64,000 bases of DNA from NCBI GenBank assembly GCA_017474455.1, contig JAFVHP010000048.1, forward strand, positions 124,001-188,000, read 5' to 3'. Numbering within the stretch: position 1 is the first letter of the stretch; the number at the start of each line of letters is the position of its first letter. This document shows, in pieces, positions 17,425 to 25,778 of this stretch. This stretch comes from Lachnospiraceae bacterium (GTDB taxonomy: Bacteria; Bacillota; Clostridia; Lachnospirales; Lachnospiraceae). Below the pieces are notes generated by a model. It did not search any database. It saw only the letters and a list, made by a program, of their open reading frames with translations, and had not been told where the DNA came from. The position numbers were made by a program, and so were the translations under genes.

Positions 17425-18623
17425 CTGTCCAGGTGCTTTCCGGAAGCGTTGTATCTTGCGATGATGGTCTGGATCCTTTCCAGCGGATCCAGAAGGTCGC
17501 TGATCGAACTGTCGTGGTTCAGCGTATCGATGAGGTAAGCGACGTACTTGCTCATGTCACAGCTGATGTACCATTCACGCTCCAGAAGTTCCGGATTCTG
17601 ATAGATCAGGTTGGTGGTCAGCACCCTGTCGATCAGCCCGTTCTGGTAGGCTTCGTCAAAACGCTCCAGCCCGCCCGTGAACAGTCCGAAAGTCGCGCAG
17701 ATGAAAATGCGGCCGGCATTCCGTTCCTTCAGAGCCCTTGCCACATCCAGGCAGCTTTCGCCGGAAGAGATCATGTCATCGAAGATGATCATATCCTTGC
17801 CTGTGACGTCCGAACCCAGGAATTCGTGAGCGACTATGGGATTTGTACCGTCCACTACCCTGGTGTAATCCCGTCTTTTATAGAACATGCCCATGTCCAG
17901 TCCCAGAATATTGGCATAATAGATCGCCCGTTTTGTACCGCCTTCATCCGGGCTGATGATCATCATATGGTCCGCATCGATGGTCAGCCCGTCCAGATGT
18001 GTCAGGAGACCTTTGGTGAACTGATAAGCCGGCTGGACAGTGTCAAAGCCGGAAAGCGGGATCGCGTTCTGTACCCTGGGGTCATGAGCGTCGAAGGTAA
18101 GGATATTGTCTACGCCCATCCTTACCAGTTCCTGGAGGGCTATGGCGCAGTCCAGGGATTCGCGCATGGTGCGCCTGTGCTGCCTGGATTCATAGAGGAA
18201 AGGCATGATGACAGTGATCCTGCGGGCCTTTCCGCCTACGGCGGCGATGATCCTTTTGAGGTCCTGGTAATGGTCGTCGGGAGACATATGGTTGATCTCG
18301 CCGAAGAGCCGGTATGTCATACTGTAGTTCACCACGTCGACCAGGATATACAGGTCCATGCCCCTGACGGATTCTTTGAGAACACCTTTCGCTTCGCCTG
18401 TGCCGAAACGCGGCACAGCGCTCGGTATGATATAGGAAGGACGCTGATACCCGGCAAACGCGAGAGAATTCTTGTGCTCATTCTCGCGTGCTGTGCGCCA
18501 GTTCACCAGATATTCATCTACCTTCCTTCCCATTTCGCTGCAGCCGGCCAGAGGGATCAGTCCCAGCTTGCCTACGGGAATGGATTCAAGATTGCGGATC
18601 TCCTGATGCCTGAATTCTTCCAT
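17421..18623 (-). CDS. prs: Ribose-phosphate pyrophosphokinase, long clostridial form
   Basis: A 400-residue PRPP synthetase homologue that would make PRPP from ribose-5-phosphate and ATP. Family features are the RRDYTRVVDG region, LTFDAHDPRVQNAIP (ribose-5-phosphate/metal region) and the PRPP loop DMIIFDDMISSGESCLD. It is about 85 residues longer than the usual 315, with an extra N-terminal part and an extended C-terminus (HDSSISDLLDPLERIQTIIA). The loop reads SSGES rather than TGGT/TAGT. It may be the main enzyme or a divergent paralogue. It is the last gene of the dnaD-dnaC-prs run and its stop overlaps the stop of the plus-strand 874-residue gene. Confidence 0.85.
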   Translation of the reverse strand: MEEFRHQEIRNLESIPVGKLGLIPLAGCSEMGRKVDEYLVNWRTARENEHKNSLAFAGYQRPSYIIPSAVPRFGTGEAKGVLKESVRGMDLYILVDVVNYSMTYRLFGEINHMSPDDHYQDLKRIIAAVGGKARRITVIMPFLYESRQHRRTMRESLDCAIALQELVRMGVDNILTFDAHDPRVQNAIPLSGFDTVQPAYQFTKGLLTHLDGLTIDADHMMIISPDEGGTKRAIYYANILGLDMGMFYKRRDYTRVVDGTNPIVAHEFLGSDVTGKDMIIFDDMISSGESCLDVARALKERNAGRIFICATFGLFTGGLERFDEAYQNGLIDRVLTTNLIYQNPELLEREWYISCDMSKYVAYLIDTLNHDSSISDLLDPLERIQTIIARYNASGKHLDS

Positions 18624-18638
18624 AATCAGATATGTTCC

Positions 18639-19625
18639 TCACTTTCTTATTATCTTGCTCATGCGGATATCGGGGCCGGTAAGTTTGCAGACCAGATAAT
18701 TGCTCGTGATGCGTGAAAACACTCTGTCAGAATATCTGGAGCGAAGCTCATCCAGCGGCAGATTAGTCGAGATAACTGTAGAAAGTCCCTTCAGTATCCG
18801 CTCATTAATGATCGTGAATAACCTGGATGAAATGAAGCTGTTGTTGATCTCTGTGCCCAGATCGTCCAGTACCAGCAGTTCTGTTTCCGAAAGCTCCTTC
18901 ATAAGGTCCTGGATCTGCTGTTTTTCTTCAGCGTTCTGCGCGTATCCGGAGATCTTCTCCAGAACGTCCGCGGCAGAAAAGTACAGGACGGTCTTTCCCC
19001 TTTTCAGGATCTCTCCCGCAGTGCAGATGGACAGGAAGCTTTTGCCGGTCCCGGTAGGGCCGTAAAACAGGAGGTTGGGCGCAGCTTCATCAAACGTGTC
19101 CAGGAACGTGCGGCAGTTCGAGAGTGCATTGCGGAACAGGAGAAGTGATTCTCCCTCATAATAATCTTCCCGCAGAAGGTCAAAATTGTTCGTTTTGATA
19201 AGAAGGCTCAGTCTTGAATGATCATACAGTATGCCGAGTTCCATCTGCCTGAAACAATGGCATTTCGTCCGGCCCCGGCCGGTATCGATAAAACCGGTGT
19301 CCCGGCAGTCGGGACAGTCATAAACGGGGTCGAGGTAATCCGCCGGGTAGCCGTTTTCTGTAAGGACTTCCCGCTTTTTAATGCGGATGCGTTCAAGTTC
19401 ATTCCTGGCAGACATAGTGCCGCTGTCCCCGGGATCGCCCGTGTCCGGCTTAAGCTGCTGCCGGAGCGCGTTAAGCGCCACCCGGCCGCTCATTTCTTCC
19501 AGGTCCCTGAACGCCGGGATGCATGAAACGACTTCTTCCCTGCGCTGCTTAAGGAGCCGGGCGTTTCTGTCACGCCGGGAGGCATATATCCGCATGAATT
19601 CTTCGTACTGGCCGTTTGTCAGCAT
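18639..19625 (-). CDS. DnaC/DnaI-like helicase loader ATPase
   Basis: A 328-residue AAA+ protein of the DnaC/DnaI/IstB group that loads the replicative helicase. Walker A GPTGTGKSF lies near residue 188 and Walker B LLVLDDLGTE near residue 250. A sensor-type segment VISTNLPLDELRSRYSDRVFSRI follows. The N-terminal half carries a Cys cluster CPDCRDTGFID...CHCF, consistent with the zinc-binding domain of DnaI. It is encoded directly after a DnaD-like protein, with a one-base TGATG overlap, which supports a primosome role over IstB. No transposase is adjacent. Confidence 0.9.
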   Translation of the reverse strand: MLTNGQYEEFMRIYASRRDRNARLLKQRREEVVSCIPAFRDLEEMSGRVALNALRQQLKPDTGDPGDSGTMSARNELERIRIKKREVLTENGYPADYLDPVYDCPDCRDTGFIDTGRGRTKCHCFRQMELGILYDHSRLSLLIKTNNFDLLREDYYEGESLLLFRNALSNCRTFLDTFDEAAPNLLFYGPTGTGKSFLSICTAGEILKRGKTVLYFSAADVLEKISGYAQNAEEKQQIQDLMKELSETELLVLDDLGTEINNSFISSRLFTIINERILKGLSTVISTNLPLDELRSRYSDRVFSRITSNYLVCKLTGPDIRMSKIIRK

Positions 19626-20422
19626 CAGCTTTGAAGGAGCTTCTTTTCAAGCTCATCGAAATCATAATTATGCTGCATTATGTTTGTAAAAGAATTGGAG
19701 GACGCTTTAGCCGTGCTTTTCGGCTTTTTTCCTCCCGAACGGGAGAGGGCGCGCTGTGCCTGCCTGGGAGTCGTGATCCCGCTCTCTGCCCAGTTGACCG
19801 CTACTTTCTCGATATAACGGAAGTCCTTTTTGCCCCTGTCGACACAGTATTGCACCAGATAATCGATCAGGTCGTCATTAAACTTAAGCGTCTCGGAAAT
19901 ATAATAGAGAGTCTCCACTTCGGGGACGGACAGCGGTTTGCCGATATACTGTTCGACGATGAAAAGAAGCTGGGCTCGCTTCTTGTCGGCCATGAATGCA
20001 TCCATAGCGCCGGCAGAAGGTGCGGCTTTTTCCGGGATGTTTCCTTCACGGGATGTTTCTTTGTCCGTATAAGCTCTGTCGGGAGTTATGGAAATGATGC
20101 CGGATGAACGGTCTTCTTCCTTCGGCGCTTTCAGTTCGCACAGATGGATACCTGTCAGAACGCCGTCCGCGGAAAAATCAAGAGTCAGGACGCCCATTTT
20201 CTCCCAGTACCTGAGAGAGCGCAGTACTTCCTTTTCAGTATGGTTGAAATGGTCTGCCATATCAGACAGACTGGTAGCGCGTCTTGCATTCATCATGCGT
20301 ACGATATACAGATACACTTTGATCTGCGCATCGTTCGCTTCTTTCATATATTCATCAATAAACAGATTGGGCACGGATGTATTGCCGTCGTCTGTATTCT
20401 GATATACCGTAAACAAAGCCAT
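19625..20422 (-). CDS. DnaD-domain replication initiation protein
   Basis: A 265-residue protein with a winged-helix N-terminal half (about 1-110, including NDAQIKVYLYIVRMMNARRA and TEKEVLRSLRYWEKMGVL). The C-terminal DnaD/DnaB2 domain spans about 145-225 (VEQYIGKPLSVPEVETLYYI ... DFRYIEKVAVNWAESGI). In low-GC Gram-positives such proteins act with DnaA, DnaB and DnaI to load helicase at oriC and at restarting forks. The C-terminal tail is basic and Ser-rich. It heads the dnaD-dnaC-prs transcript from a promoter at 20533-20561. Confidence 0.9.
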   Translation of the reverse strand: MALFTVYQNTDDGNTSVPNLFIDEYMKEANDAQIKVYLYIVRMMNARRATSLSDMADHFNHTEKEVLRSLRYWEKMGVLTLDFSADGVLTGIHLCELKAPKEEDRSSGIISITPDRAYTDKETSREGNIPEKAAPSAGAMDAFMADKKRAQLLFIVEQYIGKPLSVPEVETLYYISETLKFNDDLIDYLVQYCVDRGKKDFRYIEKVAVNWAESGITTPRQAQRALSRSGGKKPKSTAKASSNSFTNIMQHNYDFDELEKKLLQS

Positions 20423-20532
20423 CTCCTCCGTGGAACAGGTCCATGGAAATGTTTCAGGGACCGGGCGGTAATGAAGGCCGCTGTGGCCTGCCGGTGCCGT
20501 ACATTGTCAGTCTGCCGTATTGGAACAGGCGT

Positions 20533-20561
20533 AGTATAGCATAGCAAAAGCTTACGGTGAA
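20533..20561 (-). promoter_or_regulatory. Extended -10 promoter for dnaD-dnaC-prs
   Basis: On the minus strand TTCACC (20561-20556), a 17-base spacer and TGC-TATACT (-10 at 20538-20533) precede the dnaD start by about 110 bases. A TTGACT further upstream is too far away to pair with this -10. Confidence 0.45.
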
Positions 20562-20583
20562 ATAGTCAAATTCAACATAAAAT

Positions 20584-20611
20584 CCGGGCCTGAACAGGTG
20601 TTCCGGCCCGG
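20584..20611 (-). terminator. Terminator-like hairpin downstream of murC
   Basis: CCGGGCC...GGCCCGG with an inner GAACA/TGTTC stem (12 pairs, short loop) lies about 120 bases past the murC stop. On the minus strand it is followed by ATTTTATGTTG, a weak T-tract. It lies between the DnaA-box-like cluster and the dnaD promoter. Confidence 0.5.
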
Positions 20612-20621
20612 TGCCGCCCGT

Positions 20622-20725
20622 TGTGGAAAAGGTGGAAAAAGTGGAAAACCATCGCAGACCCCGAAAGAATCAGGGGATCAAATCCACATGCACAGACGGG
20701 ATCAAAAAGTCTACGAAGTGGATAA
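20622..20725. promoter_or_regulatory. Cluster of DnaA-box-like 9-mers
   Basis: The 305-bp gap 20423-20727 contains no gene. It holds three directly abutting 9-mers, TGTGGAAAA (20622), GGTGGAAAA (20631) and AGTGGAAAA (20640), then AAATCCACA (20680-20688) and AGTGGATAA (20717-20725). Read on the appropriate strand they match TTATCCACA at 8, 7, 7, 7 and 8 of 9 positions. Location beside the dnaD and dnaC genes suggests DnaA-linked control or titration. No AT-rich unwinding region was noted. Confidence 0.45.
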
Positions 20726-20727
20726 GC

Positions 20728-22128
20728 TTACCCGTTAAGAAGGTCTTTTGCGATAAGATTCACGTTTCCGGCCCCCATCGTTATCAACAGGTCATCTTTT
20801 CGGCAATTTTTCCGAACATAATTTTCGATCTCTTCGAAAGACGGGAAGTACTCGCAGCAGCCGCCGAGTTCCGTAATACGGTCCCTTAAAGTGGCTGAAC
20901 TGATCCCGAGATCATCGGTCTCCCTGGCCGCGTATATATCGGCGAGAACGACGACGTCGGCTTCTTTCAGGGCGGAAGCAAATTCGGGCAACAGGGACTT
21001 TGTACGGCTGTAGGTATGCGGCTGGAATATGCAGAAGATCCTGCCTTTTGCCGCGGATCTGGCCGCCTGCAGGGTGGCGCTGATCTCTGTGGGGTGATGT
21101 GCGTAATCGTCATAGACCGTAACGCCGTCGAATTCTCCGAGCTTCTGGAACCGTCTGTCAACACCGGTATAGGCATACAGTGCCCCGGCGGCTGTTGAAG
21201 GATCTATGGCGGAGACGGCGGCACCGGCAAAGGCAGCCGCGCCGTTTAAGACGTTATGCCTGCCGGGTACGGCAAGGCGTATCCCGTACTGTCTTTCCCC
21301 GGGGATGAATGCAGCGGCCTTCTCTGAAAGGGTAAGCGTAAAACCGGCACAGCCGCTTTCATCAAAGGAAACGGATGAAATACGGAAATCATCCGTGCTG
21401 CCGTAGCCGAACGTAAGGACATTGCAGTCAAGCCTGTCGTATATCTCACCGGGATCTTCGATCTCTCCGTTTATGATAAGGAAGCCGCCCGGACGGATAT
21501 TCGAGGCAAACTTCCGGAATGAGGCGCGGATATCATCGATATCCTTAAAGAAATCCAGATGGTCTTCCTCGATATTCAGGATAAGGCCGACGCGGGGATA
21601 AAGGCTGAGGAAACTGTTTGTGTATTCACAGGCCTCGGCGGCAAAATAACCGGAGGAGCCGATCCTGACGTTGCCGCCTATGCTGCCCAGCTGTCCGCCC
21701 ACACTGATGGTCGGGTCGGTGCCGGCTTCCAGCAGGATCTGGGTGATCATGGAGGTCGTCGTCGTTTTGCCGTGGGTGCCGCTTATGGCAATGGAATCGG
21801 GGTAGCCGTCCATGATCTGGCCCAAAAGGTCTGCCCTTGACATCATGGGTATTTGACGGGCCAAAAGCTCCTGATACTCCGGATTGTCCGGATGGATCGC
21901 GCTGGTCAGCACCGCGACATCGATATCGTCTGTAATGTTCGCGGCGCACTGCGGGGTGTGGACTGTGATCCCCCGCACCTCAAGATCTGCCGTGACGGCA
22001 GAGACGCTCCTGTCAGAACCGGTGACGGTAAATCCCCTGGATTTAAGGATCCTCGCCAGGCCGCTCATGGATACGCCGCCTATGCCGACAAAATAAACGT
22101 GGTTGGGTGTTGTGAAATCTATCTTCAT
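20728..22128 (-). CDS. murC: UDP-N-acetylmuramate--L-alanine ligase
   Basis: A 466-residue cytoplasmic ligase that adds L-Ala to UDP-MurNAc using ATP, the first peptide step of peptidoglycan synthesis. The N-terminal Rossmann-like domain begins FVGIGGVSMSGLARILKSRG. The ATP-binding loop GTHGKTTTTSM lies near residue 112. The central-domain motifs NIEEDHLDFFKD and PGRHNVLNGAAA are intact. The C-terminal domain includes DYAHHPTEI and FQPHTYSRTK, which are typical of MurC and exclude MurD/E/F. Length is normal. It is transcribed alone from the promoter at 22152-22180. Confidence 0.97.
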   Translation of the reverse strand: MKIDFTTPNHVYFVGIGGVSMSGLARILKSRGFTVTGSDRSVSAVTADLEVRGITVHTPQCAANITDDIDVAVLTSAIHPDNPEYQELLARQIPMMSRADLLGQIMDGYPDSIAISGTHGKTTTTSMITQILLEAGTDPTISVGGQLGSIGGNVRIGSSGYFAAEACEYTNSFLSLYPRVGLILNIEEDHLDFFKDIDDIRASFRKFASNIRPGGFLIINGEIEDPGEIYDRLDCNVLTFGYGSTDDFRISSVSFDESGCAGFTLTLSEKAAAFIPGERQYGIRLAVPGRHNVLNGAAAFAGAAVSAIDPSTAAGALYAYTGVDRRFQKLGEFDGVTVYDDYAHHPTEISATLQAARSAAKGRIFCIFQPHTYSRTKSLLPEFASALKEADVVVLADIYAARETDDLGISSATLRDRITELGGCCEYFPSFEEIENYVRKNCRKDDLLITMGAGNVNLIAKDLLNG

Positions 22129-22151
22129 CTTGAGCCTCCGTTTCTTCCGCT

Positions 22152-22180
22152 ATTCTACTTTCAGAAGGGCGTTTTTGCAA
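22152..22180 (-). promoter_or_regulatory. Sigma-A type promoter for murC
   Basis: On the minus strand TTGCAA (22180-22175), a 17-base spacer and TAGAAT (22157-22152) lie directly upstream of the murC start, with an ACGGAGG ribosome site in the short leader. Confidence 0.55.
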
Positions 22181-22201
22181 GGTGCGCCGCACTCCGGTCA
22201 G

Positions 22202-22230
22202 TTTCATTTAACCGGGTCGTGTGATATAAT
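22202..22230 (+). promoter_or_regulatory. Extended -10 promoter for glgC-glgD
   Basis: TGATATAAT (22222-22230) is a full-consensus -10 with the TGn extension. The -35 region, TTTCAT-like, is poor. It lies about 70 bases ahead of the glgC start and faces away from the murC promoter. Confidence 0.55.
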
Positions 22231-22299
22231 TTTAACGTCAGCGGAGACTGCAAATATGCTGACAGAAACAGTTGTAACTGAATATGGGGTATCTGCATT

Positions 22300-23586
22300 A
22301 TGGTCAAGAAGGAAATGATAGCCATGCTGCTCGCGGGGGGACAGGGCAGCAGACTTGGGATCCTTACTTCCAAGATGGCTAAACCTGCGGTTCCGTTTGG
22401 GGGAAAATACCGCATAATCGATTTCCCGCTGAGCAATTGTATCAATTCCGGCGTGGATACTGTGGGCGTTCTGACACAGTACATGCCTCTGCGTCTTAAT
22501 ACACATATCGGAATAGGGATCCCGTGGGATCTGGATAAAAATGTCGGCGGCGTCACGGTCCTTCCTCCTTATGAAAAGATAGAAGGTACGGAATGGTATA
22601 CCGGCACTGCCAATGCCATTTACCAGAATCTGGCATATATGGAGCAGTACAATCCGGATTATGTACTGATCCTTTCGGGCGATCATATCTACAAGATGGA
22701 TTATGAGACCATGCTTTCATTCCATAAGGAAATGGGGGCGGAAGTCACGATCGCCGTCATGCCGGTCCCTATGGAGGAAGCAAGCCGGTTCGGCATCATG
22801 ATCACGGATGAGAACAAAAAGATCGTGGACTTTGAGGAAAAACCTGCAAATCCGCGCAGCAACCTGGCGTCCATGGGCATTTATATCTTCAACTGGAAGA
22901 CGCTGAGGGAAGCGCTCATCGCCAATGCGTCGCAGCCGGGTCTTGACTTCGGCAAACATATCATTCCGTACTGCCACGAGCAGGACAGGCCGCTGTATGC
23001 CTATGAATTTGACGGATACTGGAAAGACGTCGGCACACTGACTTCCTATTGGGAAGCCAATATGGAACTGATCGATATCGTTCCGGATTTCAATCTTTAT
23101 GAAGAGTACTGGAGGATCTACACACATTCCAATACGCTGCCTCCGCAGTATTTCGGCGAGAATTCATTCGCGGAACGCTCCATCATCGGAGAAGGGAGCG
23201 AGATATACGGCAGTGTCGTGAACTGCGTGATCGGCTGCGGCGTGACTATCGGGGAGGGGACGGAAGTCCGCGACTCCATTATCATGAACAACGCCTCCAT
23301 CGGCGGCGGCTGCAGGCTTGAAAAGGTCATCGTTGCCGAAGAAGCCGTGATCGGAAGCGGTACAAGGCTGGGTGACGGAAGCATAGGCGACGATTCGGCG
23401 CCTAACGAGACCGATCCGTCGATCTACCGGGACGGGCTGGTCGTTGTCGGTGAAAAGACCATCATACCGGATAATGTGGCGGTCGGCAGGAACGTCCTGA
23501 TATCGGGCGTCACGGAAAGAAACGACTATCCGGACGGATGTCTTGCCAGCGGTAAGTCTCTGGTGAAGGAGGATGTTTTGATATGA
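22300..23586 (+). CDS. glgC: Glucose-1-phosphate adenylyltransferase
   Basis: A 428-residue ADP-glucose pyrophosphorylase catalytic subunit that makes ADP-glucose from glucose-1-phosphate and ATP for glycogen synthesis. The nucleotidyltransferase signature [26 protein letters not shown] (residues about 10-35) and the catalytic region [12 protein letters not shown] are intact, as are [11 protein letters not shown] and [16 protein letters not shown] left-handed beta-helix of hexapeptide repeats forms the C-terminal third. Its stop overlaps the glgD start as ATGA, consistent with an obligate GlgC/GlgD heteromer as in other Firmicutes. Confidence 0.97.
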   Translation: MVKKEMIAMLLAGGQGSRLGILTSKMAKPAVPFGGKYRIIDFPLSNCINSGVDTVGVLTQYMPLRLNTHIGIGIPWDLDKNVGGVTVLPPYEKIEGTEWYTGTANAIYQNLAYMEQYNPDYVLILSGDHIYKMDYETMLSFHKEMGAEVTIAVMPVPMEEASRFGIMITDENKKIVDFEEKPANPRSNLASMGIYIFNWKTLREALIANASQPGLDFGKHIIPYCHEQDRPLYAYEFDGYWKDVGTLTSYWEANMELIDIVPDFNLYEEYWRIYTHSNTLPPQYFGENSFAERSIIGEGSEIYGSVVNCVIGCGVTIGEGTEVRDSIIMNNASIGGGCRLEKVIVAEEAVIGSGTRLGDGSIGDDSAPNETDPSIYRDGLVVVGEKTIIPDNVAVGRNVLISGVTERNDYPDGCLASGKSLVKEDVLI

Positions 23587-24701
23587 GAGCTATAGGTATC
23601 ATCCTCGCGGGCGGGAACAACAACCGTATGAAGGAACTGTGCAGGAACCGTGCGGTATGTGCGATGCCTGTGGCAGGAAGCTTCTATACCATCGATTTTG
23701 CGCTCAGCAACATGGAGCATTCAAGGATCCAGAAAGTTGCCGTACTCACACAGTATAATTCCCGGAGCCTTAACGAACACTTAAGTTCGTCCAGGTGGTG
23801 GGATTTCGGCCGCAAAAAGGGCGGGATGTTCCAGTTTTCGCCTTCCTTTACCAGTGACAACAACAACTGGTACCGCGGAACAGCGGATGCTATGGCGCAG
23901 AACCTGAGTTTTCTGAAATCTTCGCATGAACCGTATGTCGTGATCGCCAACGGAGACTGCGTTTACAAACTCGACTACGGAAAGGTCCTCGAATACCATA
24001 TCAATAAGCAGGCTGACATCACCGTAGTATGCAAGGACATGCCTTCGGGGTTCAATGTTGACCGGTACGGCACTGTCGAATGCAATGAGGACGGAAGAAT
24101 CCTTGATTTTGTTGAAAAGCCGGTCGTGGCGCGGTATAATACAATTTCGTGCGGAGTATATGTTATCCGCAGGAGACTTCTTATAGAATTCCTTGAACGG
24201 AGCAGCTATGAGGACAGGTATGATTTTGTCCAGGATATACTGATCCGCTACAAAGATATGAAGAAAGTCTATGCGTATAAGCTGGATACATACTGGAGCA
24301 ATGTTGCTTCCGTGGAAGATTATTTCAGGACCAACATGGATTTCAGAAAGAAGGAAGTCCGTGACTACTTCTTCAGGCAGTATCCGGAAGTACATTCAAA
24401 AGCGTCCGATCTGCCGCCTGCAAAATATAATACCGGTGTTCGCATGAAGAACAGCGTAATAGCAAGCGGCTGCATTTTAAACGGAACGGTCGAGGATTCC
24501 GTCCTCTTCAAGCAGGTATATGTAGGCAATAACAGCGTTATTCGCAATTCGATCATTATGAACGATGTCTATATCGGGGATAATGCGTATATTGAGAATG
24601 CCATTGTAGACAGCGGGAGTACTATAGCGGCGAACGCATACTACCCGGCAGAGGAAAATATCCGAATAATCATGGAAAAGGGGGAACGATACAGCATCTA
24701 A
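23583..24701 (+). CDS. glgD: Glycogen biosynthesis protein GlgD
   Basis: A 372-residue GlgC paralogue that in Firmicutes acts as the regulatory partner of ADP-glucose pyrophosphorylase. The start signature reads [25 protein letters not shown], lacking the GQGSRLGxLTxxRAKPA residues of the catalytic subunit, as expected for GlgD. The DYWSNV-like motif is present as [13 protein letters not shown], followed by a hexapeptide-repeat C-terminus. It is translationally coupled to glgC by a 4-base overlap. Length is typical for GlgD. Confidence 0.93.
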   Translation: MRAIGIILAGGNNNRMKELCRNRAVCAMPVAGSFYTIDFALSNMEHSRIQKVAVLTQYNSRSLNEHLSSSRWWDFGRKKGGMFQFSPSFTSDNNNWYRGTADAMAQNLSFLKSSHEPYVVIANGDCVYKLDYGKVLEYHINKQADITVVCKDMPSGFNVDRYGTVECNEDGRILDFVEKPVVARYNTISCGVYVIRRRLLIEFLERSSYEDRYDFVQDILIRYKDMKKVYAYKLDTYWSNVASVEDYFRTNMDFRKKEVRDYFFRQYPEVHSKASDLPPAKYNTGVRMKNSVIASGCILNGTVEDSVLFKQVYVGNNSVIRNSIIMNDVYIGDNAYIENAIVDSGSTIAANAYYPAEENIRIIMEKGERYSI

Positions 24702-24778
24702 AGACAAAGCAACATATAAGGTAGGGAACTGAATAGTTCAATCTTAAAGAAGCAATCGAACCGAATACGGAGGATATT

Positions 24779-25060
24779 ATGGAAATTACGGATGTAAGAG
24801 TACGGAATATTGCTAAAGAGGGGAAGATGAAAGCGGTTGCTTCGATTACGATTGACAACGAATTTGTAGTGCATGATATTAAGGTAATCGAAGGCGAAAA
24901 GGGACTGTTTATTGCAATGCCCAGCAAAAAATCCGCTGATGGGGAGTACAGAGATATTGCACATCCTATCAACTCCGGCACCAGGAGCAGGCTTGAGGAG
25001 CTGATCCTGAACAAATACAGGGAAAGCTGTGAGGAAGAGACTTACGATCCTTATCAGTAG
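24779..25060 (+). CDS. spoVG: Septation/regulatory protein SpoVG
   Basis: A 93-residue SpoVG-family protein, a small nucleic-acid-binding regulator that affects sporulation septation in Bacillus and wider gene expression in other Firmicutes. The sequence begins [20 protein letters not shown] and carries [20 protein letters not shown], the most conserved stretch of the family. CGGAGG gives a strong ribosome site. A clear terminator follows at 25090-25126. Presence alone does not prove spore formation, since non-sporulating Firmicutes also have it. Confidence 0.97.
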   Translation: MEITDVRVRNIAKEGKMKAVASITIDNEFVVHDIKVIEGEKGLFIAMPSKKSADGEYRDIAHPINSGTRSRLEELILNKYRESCEEETYDPYQ

Positions 25061-25089
25061 AACATATACCTGAAACAGTAAAATGACTT

Positions 25090-25126
25090 AATGGGATATG
25101 AGGATTCATCATATCCCATTAGTTTT
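25090..25126 (+). terminator. Rho-independent terminator after spoVG
   Basis: A perfect stem AATGGGATATGA (25090-25101) and TCATATCCCATT (25109-25120) with a 7-nt loop, followed by AGTTTTG. It lies 30 bases past the spoVG stop. Confidence 0.8.
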
Positions 25127-25184
25127 GTAAATGAGGCATCACGGGCCGGCTTTTGCAGGACAGGCCCTGGGAAAAGGAAAGAGC

Positions 25185-25778
25185 ATGAGTGACTTTTATC
25201 TTGTAGCCGGTTTGGGCAATCCCGGCAGGGAATACGCGGGGACAAGACACAATGTGGGGTTCGAGACCCTGGACGTCCTGATGGAAAAGGCGGGACTGGA
25301 TACGGATAAAATGAAGACCTTCGGAAGGGGCCTGATCGCCGGCGGCCGGATAGACGGTGAAAAAGTCATGTTCCTGAAACCGGTCACCTATATGAACCGC
25401 AGCGGTGATTCGGTGCGGGAAGTCGTGGAATACTACAGGATCGACCCCGAAACAAGGCTGATCGTTATCTGCGACGATATCTACCTGGATCCCGGAGCGA
25501 TCCGGATCAGGAAGAGCGGGAGCGACGGCGGGCACAACGGTCTCAAAAGCGTCATCTCGGGCCTGGGCGGGCGCAGCTTTATAAGGGTACGGCTCGGTGT
25601 GGGGGACAAGCCGGCTCCGGAAGCGGACCTGGCTGCTCATGTGCTTTCGCGGTTTTCCGGCGAGGATGCCAAGATCATGAAGAAGACGTATGAGAGGGCG
25701 GCGGATGCCATCGTCTGCATGATGACGGAAGGTATCGACGCGGCGATGAACAAATACAACAGGAGCGCCCCTGTATGA
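25185..25778 (+). CDS. pth: Peptidyl-tRNA hydrolase
   Basis: A 197-residue Pth that releases peptides from prematurely dropped peptidyl-tRNAs. Family motifs are VAGLGNPGREYAGTRHNVGF (with the catalytic His), FLKPVTYMNRSGDSV, VICDDIYLDPGAIRIRKSGSDGGHNGLKS and the C-terminal YERAADAI. The start at 25185 follows AAAGGAAAGAG; an upstream in-frame ATG at 25131 would add residues that do not belong to the family. The stop overlaps the mfd start as ATGA, the usual pth-mfd order of Firmicutes. Confidence 0.96.
   Translation: MSDFYLVAGLGNPGREYAGTRHNVGFETLDVLMEKAGLDTDKMKTFGRGLIAGGRIDGEKVMFLKPVTYMNRSGDSVREVVEYYRIDPETRLIVICDDIYLDPGAIRIRKSGSDGGHNGLKSVISGLGGRSFIRVRLGVGDKPAPEADLAAHVLSRFSGEDAKIMKKTYERAADAIVCMMTEGIDAAMNKYNRSAPV

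Noticed and set aside
18639-19625. IstB transposition helper (IS21 family)
   Set aside because: The Cys cluster and the partner DnaD-domain protein fit a replicative helicase loader, and no transposase or terminal repeats lie nearby.
24702-24778. Regulatory element between glgD and spoVG
   Set aside because: Only a short GAACT/AGTTC pair and a ribosome site can be seen; no promoter could be supported.
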